DNA from: Ferrimonas futtsuensis DSM 18154
GTDB taxonomy: Bacteria; Pseudomonadota; Gammaproteobacteria; Enterobacterales; Shewanellaceae
Assembly (NCBI RefSeq): GCF_000422645.1
Contig: NZ_AUGL01000007.1
Coordinates: 181,620 to 245,619 of the forward strand
DNA: 64,000 nt
Direction: 5' to 3'
Position numbers and translations under genes: made by a program. A model generated the notes under the pieces. It was not told where the DNA came from, made no database searches, and saw only the letters and a program-made list of their open reading frames with translations. Below are positions 1-8,600 of the stretch, piece by piece. Position 1 is the first letter of the stretch, and each line of letters opens with the position of its first letter.

Positions 1-1
1 T

Positions 2-247
2 TACGTTGCACACGATCTAGCCAGTTCTGCTCAATTGGATGAATTAAAGCACCGCTTAAGCCAATACCATGTTGATATGTTGGCTTGCGCTGGCGAATGC
101 AAGGAGTACCAACGTTTAGTTACTGAGTTCCCACAACTGCGCCCAGAAATCGAACAGTTACACCAGACCGCCAAAGACCGAAGCTCAGAGTTATTGGGGC
201 AGATTCGAGCCATCAACAATCTCCTCCAACAGCCCTCACCAAACTAA
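2..247 (+). CDS. C-terminal part of a coiled-coil protein, function unknown
   Basis: The reading frame is open from the first base and ends in TAA at 245-247, so this is the 3' end of a gene that begins outside the window. An internal TTG at 35 could be read as a start, but nothing supports it over simple truncation. The visible 81 residues are polar, rich in Gln, Glu and Leu, with heptad-like spacing, so a helical coiled-coil tail is likely. The stop lies 3 bases before the ATG of the helicase gene, which has no clear ribosome binding site of its own. The two are therefore probably translationally coupled and work together. I do not recognise the family. Confidence 0.6.
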   Translation, partial: YVAHDLASSAQLDELKHRLSQYHVDMLACAGECKEYQRLVTEFPQLRPEIEQLHQTAKDRSSELLGQIRAINNLLQQPSPN

Positions 248-250
248 CAT

Positions 251-1624
251 ATGAAACTCAGATCATGGCAGAGTGAGTGCGTAGAACTTGCTCTTACACG
301 CTTTCGTGTGCATCCCCACTTTATGTGTCTTGCTACTCCTGGTGCAGGAAAAAGTGTGATGTCAGCAGAATTAGCTGCAAACCTCTACAGAGCAGGAATG
401 ATCGATTTCATTCTTTGTTTTGCTCCCTCAAGAGAGGTCTCAGACGGGCTCGCCCGGACATTCGAGCATCGCCTTGGAAGGCGATTTGACGGGCACATAG
501 GTGCAATCGGCGGAGCCTACACATACCAATCAATGGCTTACCTAGGATCGAAGTTCTGGGAGATGCTTGATCGATACCGAGTATTTGTCGTCTTCGATGA
601 AATCCATCACTGTGCAGGAGCCAACCGCAGTAATACAAACACTTGGGGCAAAGAGATACTCGAACACATTCAAGATCGAGCAGCTTACACTTTGGCACTA
701 ACCGGTACGCCATGGCGCTCAGATAAACGGCCTATCGTGCTTTCTCGCTACGGTTCGGACGGCATAAAGTGTGATTATACATACGGCTTGCGAGATGCTG
801 TTTTCGACAATGTCTGTCGTAAACCAAACATAGTACTTATCGACAACGACAGGCTGGCTATTGAAGAGCAAGGAGAGCGCCAAGAGTTTGCAGGTATCTC
901 CGCTTTTTTAACTGACTCGAAAAAGGCTTACAGATCAATATTGAACAACGATGCAGCACTACACCACTGCTTAGAGCTAGGTGTTAAGAAGCTAAATCAC
1001 CTCAGGAAAAGCACTCCTTCTGCTGCAGGTCTAGTCGTGGCTTCCTCCGTTTCACACGCTAGAAAGATTGAACAGATCCTGAGAGGACAACTCTCACAAT
1101 CCGTGAATCTTGTAACCTACAGGGAAGAGAACCCACAGCGAATCATCAATCGATTCAGACTAGGTGATCAGCCTTGGATAGTGAGTGTGGGCATGATCAG
1201 CGAAGGCACAGACATACCCCGCATCCAAGTATGTTGTCATTTGAGCTCCGTCACCACGGAACTGTACTTTCGCCAAGTACTTGGGAGGGGCATTCGAAAA
1301 ACACAAGAATGCGACGGAGAGACTTGGCTGTACACATTCGCAGAACCAAAAATCGTTGAATATGCCAATCGCATTGCCGAAGATCTTCCCGAGTATGAGG
1401 TTCTCTTTCAAGGTGCCGAGGCTAATTCGACCAAAGACGCCCCTAGACAACTGTGTACTTTAATGCCAGTGACCAGAAACACTTCAAGCACTGAGGAGGC
1501 TAACCCTCTTGCAAGTGGAGAGTGGATAAGCGAAATGTTGTTGCCTAATGCTGTCGAAAAGCCACACTCGATGGAATTTCTTGGTACCTTCACTCAAAAG
1601 CTCTGTGGGCTCATCCTTCCTTGA
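251..1624 (+). CDS. Superfamily 2 DEAD/DEAH-type helicase (Res-subunit-like)
   Basis: A 457-residue ATPase with all the classic SF2 helicase motifs: an N-terminal Q-like RSWQ, Walker A TPGAGKS (residues 29-35), Walker B/DEAH variant DEIHH (116-120), motif III-like LTGTPWRS (150-157), a motif V region ISEGTDIPR (316-324) and motif VI RQVLGRGIRK (341-350). This layout is that of type III restriction Res subunits and other DNA-translocating helicases, but no nuclease or methylase domain is visible in the protein. About 75 residues after motif VI are not recognisable. It directly follows a coiled-coil ORF and lies in a low-GC island, so a defence or mobile-element role is likely but inferred. Confidence 0.85.
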   Translation: MKLRSWQSECVELALTRFRVHPHFMCLATPGAGKSVMSAELAANLYRAGMIDFILCFAPSREVSDGLARTFEHRLGRRFDGHIGAIGGAYTYQSMAYLGSKFWEMLDRYRVFVVFDEIHHCAGANRSNTNTWGKEILEHIQDRAAYTLALTGTPWRSDKRPIVLSRYGSDGIKCDYTYGLRDAVFDNVCRKPNIVLIDNDRLAIEEQGERQEFAGISAFLTDSKKAYRSILNNDAALHHCLELGVKKLNHLRKSTPSAAGLVVASSVSHARKIEQILRGQLSQSVNLVTYREENPQRIINRFRLGDQPWIVSVGMISEGTDIPRIQVCCHLSSVTTELYFRQVLGRGIRKTQECDGETWLYTFAEPKIVEYANRIAEDLPEYEVLFQGAEANSTKDAPRQLCTLMPVTRNTSSTEEANPLASGEWISEMLLPNAVEKPHSMEFLGTFTQKLCGLILP

Positions 1625-1678
1625 ACCTAAAAAAGCATGAGCACACCCACACTTTAACGAAGATGCATACCCATACCC

Positions 1679-1760
1679 CTGACCGACAAGCCGGGTTCTG
1701 TCGTGAACAATCATTCCTCTAGGCCCAGGCTCTAGCGCCTAATGCTTCGCAGTGTACCCA
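1679..1760 (-). pseudogene. rnpB: 3'-end fragment of RNase P RNA gene (rnpB), likely integration scar
   Basis: Read on the minus strand this stretch contains GGCCTAGAGGAATGATTG followed by ACGACAGAACCCGGCTTG and TCGGTC, the strongly conserved 3' part of bacterial RNase P RNA (the segment that includes the 3' strand of helix P4). The 5' two thirds of the RNA are absent: similarity stops near 1760, and what follows on that side is unrelated sequence and the (p)ppGpp synthetase gene. A bare 3' end is what remains when an element integrates at the end of a structural RNA gene. By that geometry the element lies on the high-coordinate side. The functional rnpB must be elsewhere in the genome. Confidence 0.85.
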
Positions 1761-1781
1761 AGCGTGTACCAACCAACATAT

Positions 1782-2798
1782 TTAAGTTTCAGCCCAGTTT
1801 GGAGCAAGACCCAAGTCATTGAAAACACGCTGCAACAGAACAAAATCAAATGGCCAGTGATTCTTAATTGCAATCGTGAAACGATAGGACAAAAAATAGA
1901 CAAGCAAGATGAAGGGCGATTTGAATTCAATCCCTGCTTCAGCCCCAATGTGACCCTTAATTCTTTCAGCAATGAACAGATTCTCAGGCTCATCGAGAAA
2001 CGTCTGAAATGCCTCGACAGATGTTCTTGCTAGCAGTTCTCTAAGTGCATCAATAAACAGTTCGCTGTTTTTGTTTTCGTACAGCATTTCACAGTCAGAC
2101 AGCCTTACTTCAGATTCTTCGTTAACTGCTTCGAGCCAACGCTTTACGTCTATCGACGCCTCTTCCAAGGCCCTTTTAGCGTTGCAAAGTAAGTCATCCG
2201 TTGTTTCCATCAAAGCCATGCTTTTTGCAAAGCAACGATGAACTTCTGGAGATGCCTTTATGTTGCCTTTGTAGATAGTGTCATGAGCGAGCTCTGCATA
2301 AGCATGCTGAAGCAAAGTCCTTAGTTGAACTTCGCAAGGCGTTCCCGCCTTAACATCAACCCCTTGATACTGAAAGTCATTTGCCGCCTTCACTATGTAA
2401 TGAACGGATTGATAATCAAACATCCTAGGGTCATCATCTTTCCACTCATCAAACTCTTTATCTTTCGAGTAAGACCAAGCATCACTGGATTCAACGATGT
2501 TAGACAGCAGGTCAAGCTGCTCAGTAAGCAGAACAACAAACCTGATACCAGCCTTGTCCGTAATCTCCCTATATGGGTCCCTATACCTTCCCCGCTTCCG
2601 TATAAAGGCTTTGGCTACTAGCGAGTCTACTGTCTTTACTCGTCCCGTTGGAGGTATCTTGACGCACTCATAGTATGCGGCTTGAGTTTTAAGCCGCCCC
2701 TTGATTGACCCGTTGATTGTTTCCTTTACAAAGTCAGCCCACGCTTGGTACATGGGCCTTTCTGACTCATAAAGTGCAATAAAATCAGCTTGATTCAT
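1782..2798 (-). CDS. RelA/SpoT-domain (p)ppGpp synthetase, toxSAS/CapRel-like candidate
   Basis: A 338-residue protein with one nucleotide pyrophosphokinase (RelA_SpoT synthetase) domain and no HD hydrolase domain. Visible signatures are GRVKTVDSLVAK (52-63, ATP-binding R and K), DKAGIRFVVLL (81-91, catalytic Asp81), DYQSVHYIV (128-136) and CEVQLRTLLQHAYAELAHD (155-173, catalytic Glu156). The synthetase site therefore looks intact. The last ~150 residues are helical and unfamiliar. Stand-alone synthetases without a hydrolase are housekeeping alarmone enzymes or toxins/antiphage effectors (toxSAS, CapRel). The start is one base after the stop of the NA37-like gene, so the two are translationally coupled. 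Island location favours a defence or toxin role, which is inference. Confidence 0.85.
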   Translation of the reverse strand: MNQADFIALYESERPMYQAWADFVKETINGSIKGRLKTQAAYYECVKIPPTGRVKTVDSLVAKAFIRKRGRYRDPYREITDKAGIRFVVLLTEQLDLLSNIVESSDAWSYSKDKEFDEWKDDDPRMFDYQSVHYIVKAANDFQYQGVDVKAGTPCEVQLRTLLQHAYAELAHDTIYKGNIKASPEVHRCFAKSMALMETTDDLLCNAKRALEEASIDVKRWLEAVNEESEVRLSDCEMLYENKNSELFIDALRELLARTSVEAFQTFLDEPENLFIAERIKGHIGAEAGIEFKSPFILLVYFLSYRFTIAIKNHWPFDFVLLQRVFNDLGLAPNWAET

Positions 2799-2799
2799 C

Positions 2800-3867
2800 T
2801 TACTGTTGCTCGGTGAGCTGTCCCTGAATCCGAACCGTAGTATGCTCCGCAGTTGACTCTAAGATGGTAATCATCTCTTCAAAAGATTCTGCTGGAGCAG
2901 TCAATTTAACACTAGTTGAAAAATTCATCTTCCGCGTTGCTAATCTGCGTTTGATAAGCTGAGTATCTTTCTGAATGGCATTCTGAGGGAAGTTCTTGTT
3001 TCTCATGAAGAAGCTGTAATCATCCCTTAACTCCTCATTCATAAACTGCTCTGCAAAGCCTGCCACATGAATCGTGGTCCCTTGGTCTGTTTTGAGATAA
3101 GTATTCAACGCCTGCTGCAGGTCTACTTTCATCTCATTTGAAATGTCAACGTCACCGATAAACTCTTTGGTATACTCAAAAAAGTCTCTAGTACGCTGCT
3201 CTGCGTTCTCAGGGATTCTTAAGCCCAGAAAGCTAGAATAGAAGTAACGGGCAGCCTTCCTGTCATCCTTGGCCTTGATGTTGCTATCAAACACATACGC
3301 CTCAAAGTCACCAGTATTGCGGGGGGACTCGCCTATGCTGTCTTGAGCCAATTCAACGAAGACACCCACTTTGTACAGCTTCGCTTGAGGTGTAAGGATA
3401 AGGCTTTCGATATACTCAATCAGAACCCTGTCATCTACTTCCTTTTCTATGAATCCTGCTTGCTGCTCCGCTTTGACAATGAACAAACATCGTTTATTTG
3501 AAGCTCCCGCAGTACCTTCAATAATAACCAAGGTACCTCCAGGCCAACTGCGATTAGTGTGCGCAGCGGTATGCAGCCTTGCGATTTCTGCGGAGTTGCT
3601 GATGAATTCTTCGGCACTTACACCAAGCAATCGCGTAGCCTGATGGAAACAGCCCACCTCACCAGTTTGAGCAACATCCATCTGTAAACTGTGAGAGTTT
3701 GAACCCAGAACCTTAGTGATGCGCTCTTCTAATTTCTGACGCCCATTGACAGCCAGCTCTGTGAGTGAAGTACTCAGAAAGGGTTCAACAGCTCCTTCTT
3801 CATCAGGCTGATAAACGTTATGAAGGATGACTCTAGAAAAGCTTAAGTTCTTGAATTCGAATGACAT
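2800..3867 (-). CDS. Nucleoid-associated protein, NA37/YejK (NdpA) family
   Basis: A 355-residue protein. It resembles E. coli YejK in layout: a LVIIEG and CLFIVKAEQQAGF beta segment, an RKAARYFYSSFLGL helix matching the YejK GRKVADFFMDFLG region, and a C-terminal VKLTAPAESF...TTVRIQG strand pair. YejK-family proteins bind the nucleoid; their biochemical role is poorly known. The ATG at 3867 is preceded by GGAG at good spacing. A longer frame reaching 3978 has an unlikely basic N terminus, so I reject it. The stop is separated by a single base from the start of the (p)ppGpp synthetase, so the two form one translational unit with this gene first. Confidence 0.8.
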   Translation of the reverse strand: MSFEFKNLSFSRVILHNVYQPDEEGAVEPFLSTSLTELAVNGRQKLEERITKVLGSNSHSLQMDVAQTGEVGCFHQATRLLGVSAEEFISNSAEIARLHTAAHTNRSWPGGTLVIIEGTAGASNKRCLFIVKAEQQAGFIEKEVDDRVLIEYIESLILTPQAKLYKVGVFVELAQDSIGESPRNTGDFEAYVFDSNIKAKDDRKAARYFYSSFLGLRIPENAEQRTRDFFEYTKEFIGDVDISNEMKVDLQQALNTYLKTDQGTTIHVAGFAEQFMNEELRDDYSFFMRNKNFPQNAIQKDTQLIKRRLATRKMNFSTSVKLTAPAESFEEMITILESTAEHTTVRIQGQLTEQQ

Positions 3868-4257
3868 AAATGCATCTCCGTTGCTCTTTCTTGGGGCAGC
3901 GAGTCTTCCTGACAGGCTTGAGGCGTTCTCTTGCGCTGCTCTGGCAGTACATCTCAATATGCCGATGGCAGCCGCCACAAAGAGCTGAATTAACTTGAAG
4001 TTTAAAACGGGACTAGACTATTCCTGACTCAGCATAGCCACAATAGCCTAGGTCAAACTTTTTGAATAAAAACCATACTTTTACAAACTGATAAAGACCA
4101 CCAGATGGAGCCCCATATCTGCCTCTCTCCTTCCTTTTCCGGCGTACAACAGCTGAGAGTCGAACAACAACAAAGCCCAAGCAAAAGTCAATTAAAATCA
4201 ACAGCTTACTCACCGACCGGAGCAAAAGAATACTCTAGATTTACTGTTGAAAAGTGG
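3868..4257. other. Intergenic stretch without recognisable gene
   Basis: About 390 bases between the start of the NA37-like gene and the stop of the resolvase gene, both on the minus strand. It must hold the promoter of the NA37/synthetase pair. I see no convincing coding region, RNA or strong hairpin. Confidence 0.5.
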
Positions 4258-4812
4258 CTAAGTATTACCTTTTTCAATGTTCCCTATCGTCGCGCGACTA
4301 ACCCCATACTCTTTACTCAAATCCATCTTGGAAACGCCCTGAGAGAGCTTCTGACGCACTTCCTCCCTTTGTGATGGGGTTAGCTTGGGTTTGCGCCCTC
4401 CATAGTTCCCTGAGGCTACCTTGCCCTCCTGCGTGCGGGATACAATGAAGTTTCTCTCCATCTCAGCAAACATCCCTAGAAGTTGAATCATCGCAGTATT
4501 CATAGGTTCACTGTTGGCTGTATCAATGTTCTGGTCGATAGCTACCAGATTCACTCCTTTATCTCTCAGTGATTCAATGGTCACGAGTACCTGCGAGAGG
4601 GAACGCCCAAACCTATCCAGCTTGGTAACAACCACTGTGTCACCCTCTCTTGCGTATGCCATCAGTTCATCTAAGGCTGCCTTGTTAGTATCAGCCTTAC
4701 CTGAGCGCTTTCCCTGAAACACCCTCTCACATCCATATTCACTCAACCGCTCAACCTGAATGGTTAAGTCCTGCTGAACAGAGCTGACTCTCGCGAATCC
4801 CAACAAAGCCAT
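4258..4812 (-). CDS. Serine recombinase of the resolvase/invertase family
   Basis: A 184-residue site-specific recombinase of the length usual for Tn3-type resolvases and Hin/Gin invertases. The catalytic domain opens with GFARVSS, giving the nucleophile Ser10. It continues with KLDRFGRS (the conserved Arg pair) and a long E helix ending near EMERNFIVSRTQEG. The C-terminal ~40 residues, with SKEYGVSRATIGNIEKG, form the helix-turn-helix. It acts at short inverted TGTC/GACA sites, and two such sites lie directly upstream. It could resolve cointegrates or invert DNA; the local sites favour resolution. It is too small and of the wrong type to have integrated the island at rnpB by itself. Confidence 0.92.
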   Translation of the reverse strand: MALLGFARVSSVQQDLTIQVERLSEYGCERVFQGKRSGKADTNKAALDELMAYAREGDTVVVTKLDRFGRSLSQVLVTIESLRDKGVNLVAIDQNIDTANSEPMNTAMIQLLGMFAEMERNFIVSRTQEGKVASGNYGGRKPKLTPSQREEVRQKLSQGVSKMDLSKEYGVSRATIGNIEKGNT

Positions 4813-4829
4813 ATTGACACCCCTCCAAC

Positions 4830-4931
4830 TGTCAAAATCTTTTGAGATTTTAACATCTGTCGCCAGGGTGCCAGAAACTCATATCCGAGTGGTTGTGACA
4901 GTGTCAACTTGACTGGGAAGAGTTTTTGACA
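4830..4931. promoter_or_regulatory. Probable res recombination site and operator of the resolvase
   Basis: Two imperfect inverted repeats lie just upstream of the resolvase start. Site 1 (4830-4855) has outer TGT/ACA and inner AAAATCT/AGATTTT arms around TTTG. Site 2 (4902-4931) has TGTCAA and TTGACA ends 18 bases apart. TGTC...GACA ends about 26-30 bp apart are the signature of resolvase subsites, and a res site beside its gene also serves as operator. A third partial pairing, TTGACA (4814-4819) with TGTCAA (4830-4835), overlaps the gene start. Confidence 0.6.
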
Positions 4932-5677
4932 CACCTGATGCACATCAACATTCTTGAATCTGAAGAACCCTCAGGTCTTGTCGCCTCCAACTAGTTCTAT
5001 AGCAAGCATCAATTTCAGACCAAGACCACGTTAATCATCTCACATAATGTCAGCGATTCTTGCCACCACAATCCAGTCGTTGATGATAGTTACCTTCCTA
5101 CAACCTGAGGCTAACCACATAGTCCCTCCAGACTTTACGGCATCTCTACAACTCCCCCATAGTCTTGGGAGTGCTGATACAAGAGCAAATCCCGAACGTC
5201 AACGGTTCATTTGAATCTGTGGGGGTATCCAGCAAAACCACAACAACAACCGGTTGATCTTTCAGCAACAACCGTGCAACCATAAGCAACTCTGATGGCT
5301 GGGTTGTGAATTGCTATTTGATCACTCCAAGCACTGAAATCTTCGCTGATGAAAAAGCATTGTGAGAACCTGCCGTTTCACAATCGGCGGAGCTTGGCCA
5401 AAATTGCAGCTTATGATTTTGCGACAATTTATAAATCATACAGTTAAATGTTAGTGATTACTAACACAGCGCCAGTAAATTTGATTCAAATCAAAATCGT
5501 AAGCGCTTAATTTAGGATTGCCTAATCTTTAGCGGTCCTTCATCAAAAATATAAATCTCAACTCAATAACCAGATGGTTCCAATTCAAATCTTTTGAAAT
5601 GAGAAACCACAATAAGTCAATCATCTTCACTCACGACACAAAATCTAATGATCGATAAACACAACAAGGAGTAGTTT
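4932..5677. other. AT-rich intergenic region upstream of the RHS genes
   Basis: About 750 bases without an intact gene. A stretch near 5176-5385 reads as short, stop-interrupted polar peptides and may be a decayed frame. The 3' part must carry the promoter of the RHS gene. An AAGGAG ribosome binding site at 5666-5671 sits 6 bases before the GTG start at 5678. No RNA gene or convincing repeat was seen. Confidence 0.4.
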
Positions 5678-8600
5678 GTGACAACTAATAAGAAGAGAGC
5701 AGTTCATGTATTGCTCATGGCAGCTTTTGCCTGCAGTGCAACTGCAATGGATAGTATAGAGCCAGGTGATTCAAGTTACCCGCAGCTAGAAGTAAGGGAC
5801 TATGGGTATAACTTCCTAGAGAAGAATGACATAAAAGCCGACATCCCCACACTGACTACGAGCCTACTTGGGGATAAGATTGATTATTTTTCAGGGAGCA
5901 TATCGTTTGAACAGGTTGACGTGTCTATTCCTGGTAACTTTGACATTCCAGTAAATATAACGCGAACACTGGGTGATCCAGACGGATGGCACCGTGGAAC
6001 CCGAGAGTTTGGTAACTGGAGCCTATCCATCCCACATATAAGCTCAACCTACATTACAGATAAAAGCGGCAATTACAAAACCGCATATTGGCCTAACGGA
6101 AAAGCTTGTCGCAGTCAGCTAAACTCTAATCCTAAATTTAGTGCACAAAGCGGTAGCTTTGGCACGATTTTATGGTCCTACTCTGCAGATGGTGACAACT
6201 ACTGGAGTGGCGATTCCCTCTCAATCCCAGGTCATGGCTCGGTAAAGTTCACCGAAAAAGTAGGAGATAGCACCCATAAACGTTACAACAAAAATAATTG
6301 GCCAGTATCCTGTTATGACACGCCTGCAGGCCATGAGGGATTTATTGTCACTACCGACAACGGCAACACCTATACTTTTAGCCAAAGAAAGGATGTAGAA
6401 AGCATCAAGCCGTTTAATCTTGTGCCGGCATCCAGTACTGTACCCTGTGAAGATGGAAGCTCTTTAAATCCGTGCTCCCCAGAAACATTATCCATTCCTG
6501 GTGATGCTCCTGAAAGCGCTCAGCACAAAATGTTTCGCACCTTTATGCTAATTAGCAAGGTTGAGGACATTCATGGGAATTGGGTAAAGTACGAGTACCA
6601 CACCAACGGAAACTTGAAAAGAATCCACTCAAGCGATAACCGAGAAATCACTCTTACTTACAACCCAGAAGGTTATGTCGAACAAATCACTGCCAATGAT
6701 AAGGTCTGGAATTACAATTACGACTTTTATAGCTTACCAACCCTAGAAAGGGTAACGCTACCAGACAATACCCATTGGGATTTTGAGTACGACAAACATT
6801 CCTCGGGTGGTAATGGCATGTGGCATCGCACTTACCACTTGCTGAGTGCTCAGGCTCCAGTTGGGGGGATTGGCTGCATTGAAACAGGTGCCCAAGAGTA
6901 CATATCCATTAAGCACCCTCAAGGTGCAAAAGGAACCTTTACCCTGCAGCGAATATGTCATGGCACTTCCAACGTGCCTAAGATCCACAAATTCAACTCG
7001 CAACTGCGCACCTACGAGACTTATTGGATCGAGCCTGAAAAACAGCTTCATTCTATTGTGACTAAGTCCCTAGATCTAAATGGCGATGAGCCGTATGTCT
7101 GGAATTACCAGTATAGCCGCAAGAAAGGCGTTTTTCGGGGAGACACTCCGGGGAGCGACTCCAAGTTCACTTCGGACATATCTGGACTCAACACTGCTGA
7201 CTACAACCGCACTACTGTCATCTACCCAGATAACAGCACGAAGATGATGTACTTCGATCGGCGCCACGGTTATAGCTATGGCAATATGACCCATGAGGTC
7301 AGCTATTCACCAACTGGCACCAAGATGCAGTTGGTAACCCACAGCTACGAGGATGGTAACGATTATGGCTCTACTTTAGAGTACTTGGAGGTAGACTACA
7401 CTGAAGATAATTTTGCCGGAATCGACCTTTATGAAGGCTGGAGTGCCACCAAACAACAGCGCAAGACCTCTGTGGTTACTCAACTCTATGATGGCGGAAG
7501 CTCGACCGACTATGCTAGCTACTTCTCTGACTTTAACCAGTATGACCGCCACCGGATAACTAAGCAGCAAGGTCCGTCAGGCACTCGCTATTTCAAGGTT
7601 GACTTCCTCCACGATACAGCTAAGGGACTACTCAACCTTCCAATCAAACACTACGTATCAAGTTCCCAAAGCTTCGGTTCTCCCTTTAAGGAAACTGTGT
7701 ACAAGAGTGGCACCAATCTGCCCTATCTGGAGAAGGTATTTGGCCAGACCCTGAGAACCAATGAATACAACACTGATGGAACTCTAAAGAAAATTAGCTA
7801 TGACGGCTCAAATCGTTACGAGTCTTTCAGTAACTATTATCGTGGCAAACCCACAACTGTAACCCTCCCCTGTGCTGCTACGAATGGCTGTGGCACAGCC
7901 AATGGCAGCAACGCCAATACCATAATCGCCAAGCTGGAGGTGAATCCTGATGGTACGACCAAAAGCGTAACCGACTTCAAAGGCAATAAAACCTCCTACA
8001 CATACAACACCGTCGGTTGGTTAACGGGAGTGAACTTTGCCGACAGCAGTTGGGCAGATAAGTCCATTGACTATCATGTGGTTACTGCAGCTAACGACGG
8101 TCTACTCGGCAGTAGCATTCCCATCGGAAGCTTGCGCCAAACCATCTCTCAAGGCAACTTGCGCAGTATCTCCTACTACGACTTACTGCTGAGGAAGATA
8201 TTCACTGTCGAAAAGGATGTGACCATTTCTGGTACCACCCGTTACCAGCATTTTGAGTACGACCATGATAATCGGCAGACTCTGGCATCCATGCCAAGCA
8301 CCGCAGTACTCGACAGGACAGACATAAAGAGTGAGTACGATGCCCTAGGCCGATTGGCCAAGCAGATCAGAACCGATAACAACAGCGTCAGCAGCATCAC
8401 TCAAAAAGTCTATCTATCGGAAAACCGTATCCAGGAAATCGATGCGCTTGGTAATGTAATCACCACCAAATTTCGGGCATTTTCCTCTCCAGGATACGAT
8501 ATGGCCATTCACATCGATGCGCCAGACAGTGATGCCATCTCCATTGGCTATAACCTCTACAATCAGATTACCAACATTGAGCAAGGAGGCATTACCGAGT

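Noticed and set aside
3868..3978. 37-residue N-terminal extension of the NA37-like protein
   Set aside because: No family similarity in the extension, and a good GGAG lies before the inner ATG at 3867.
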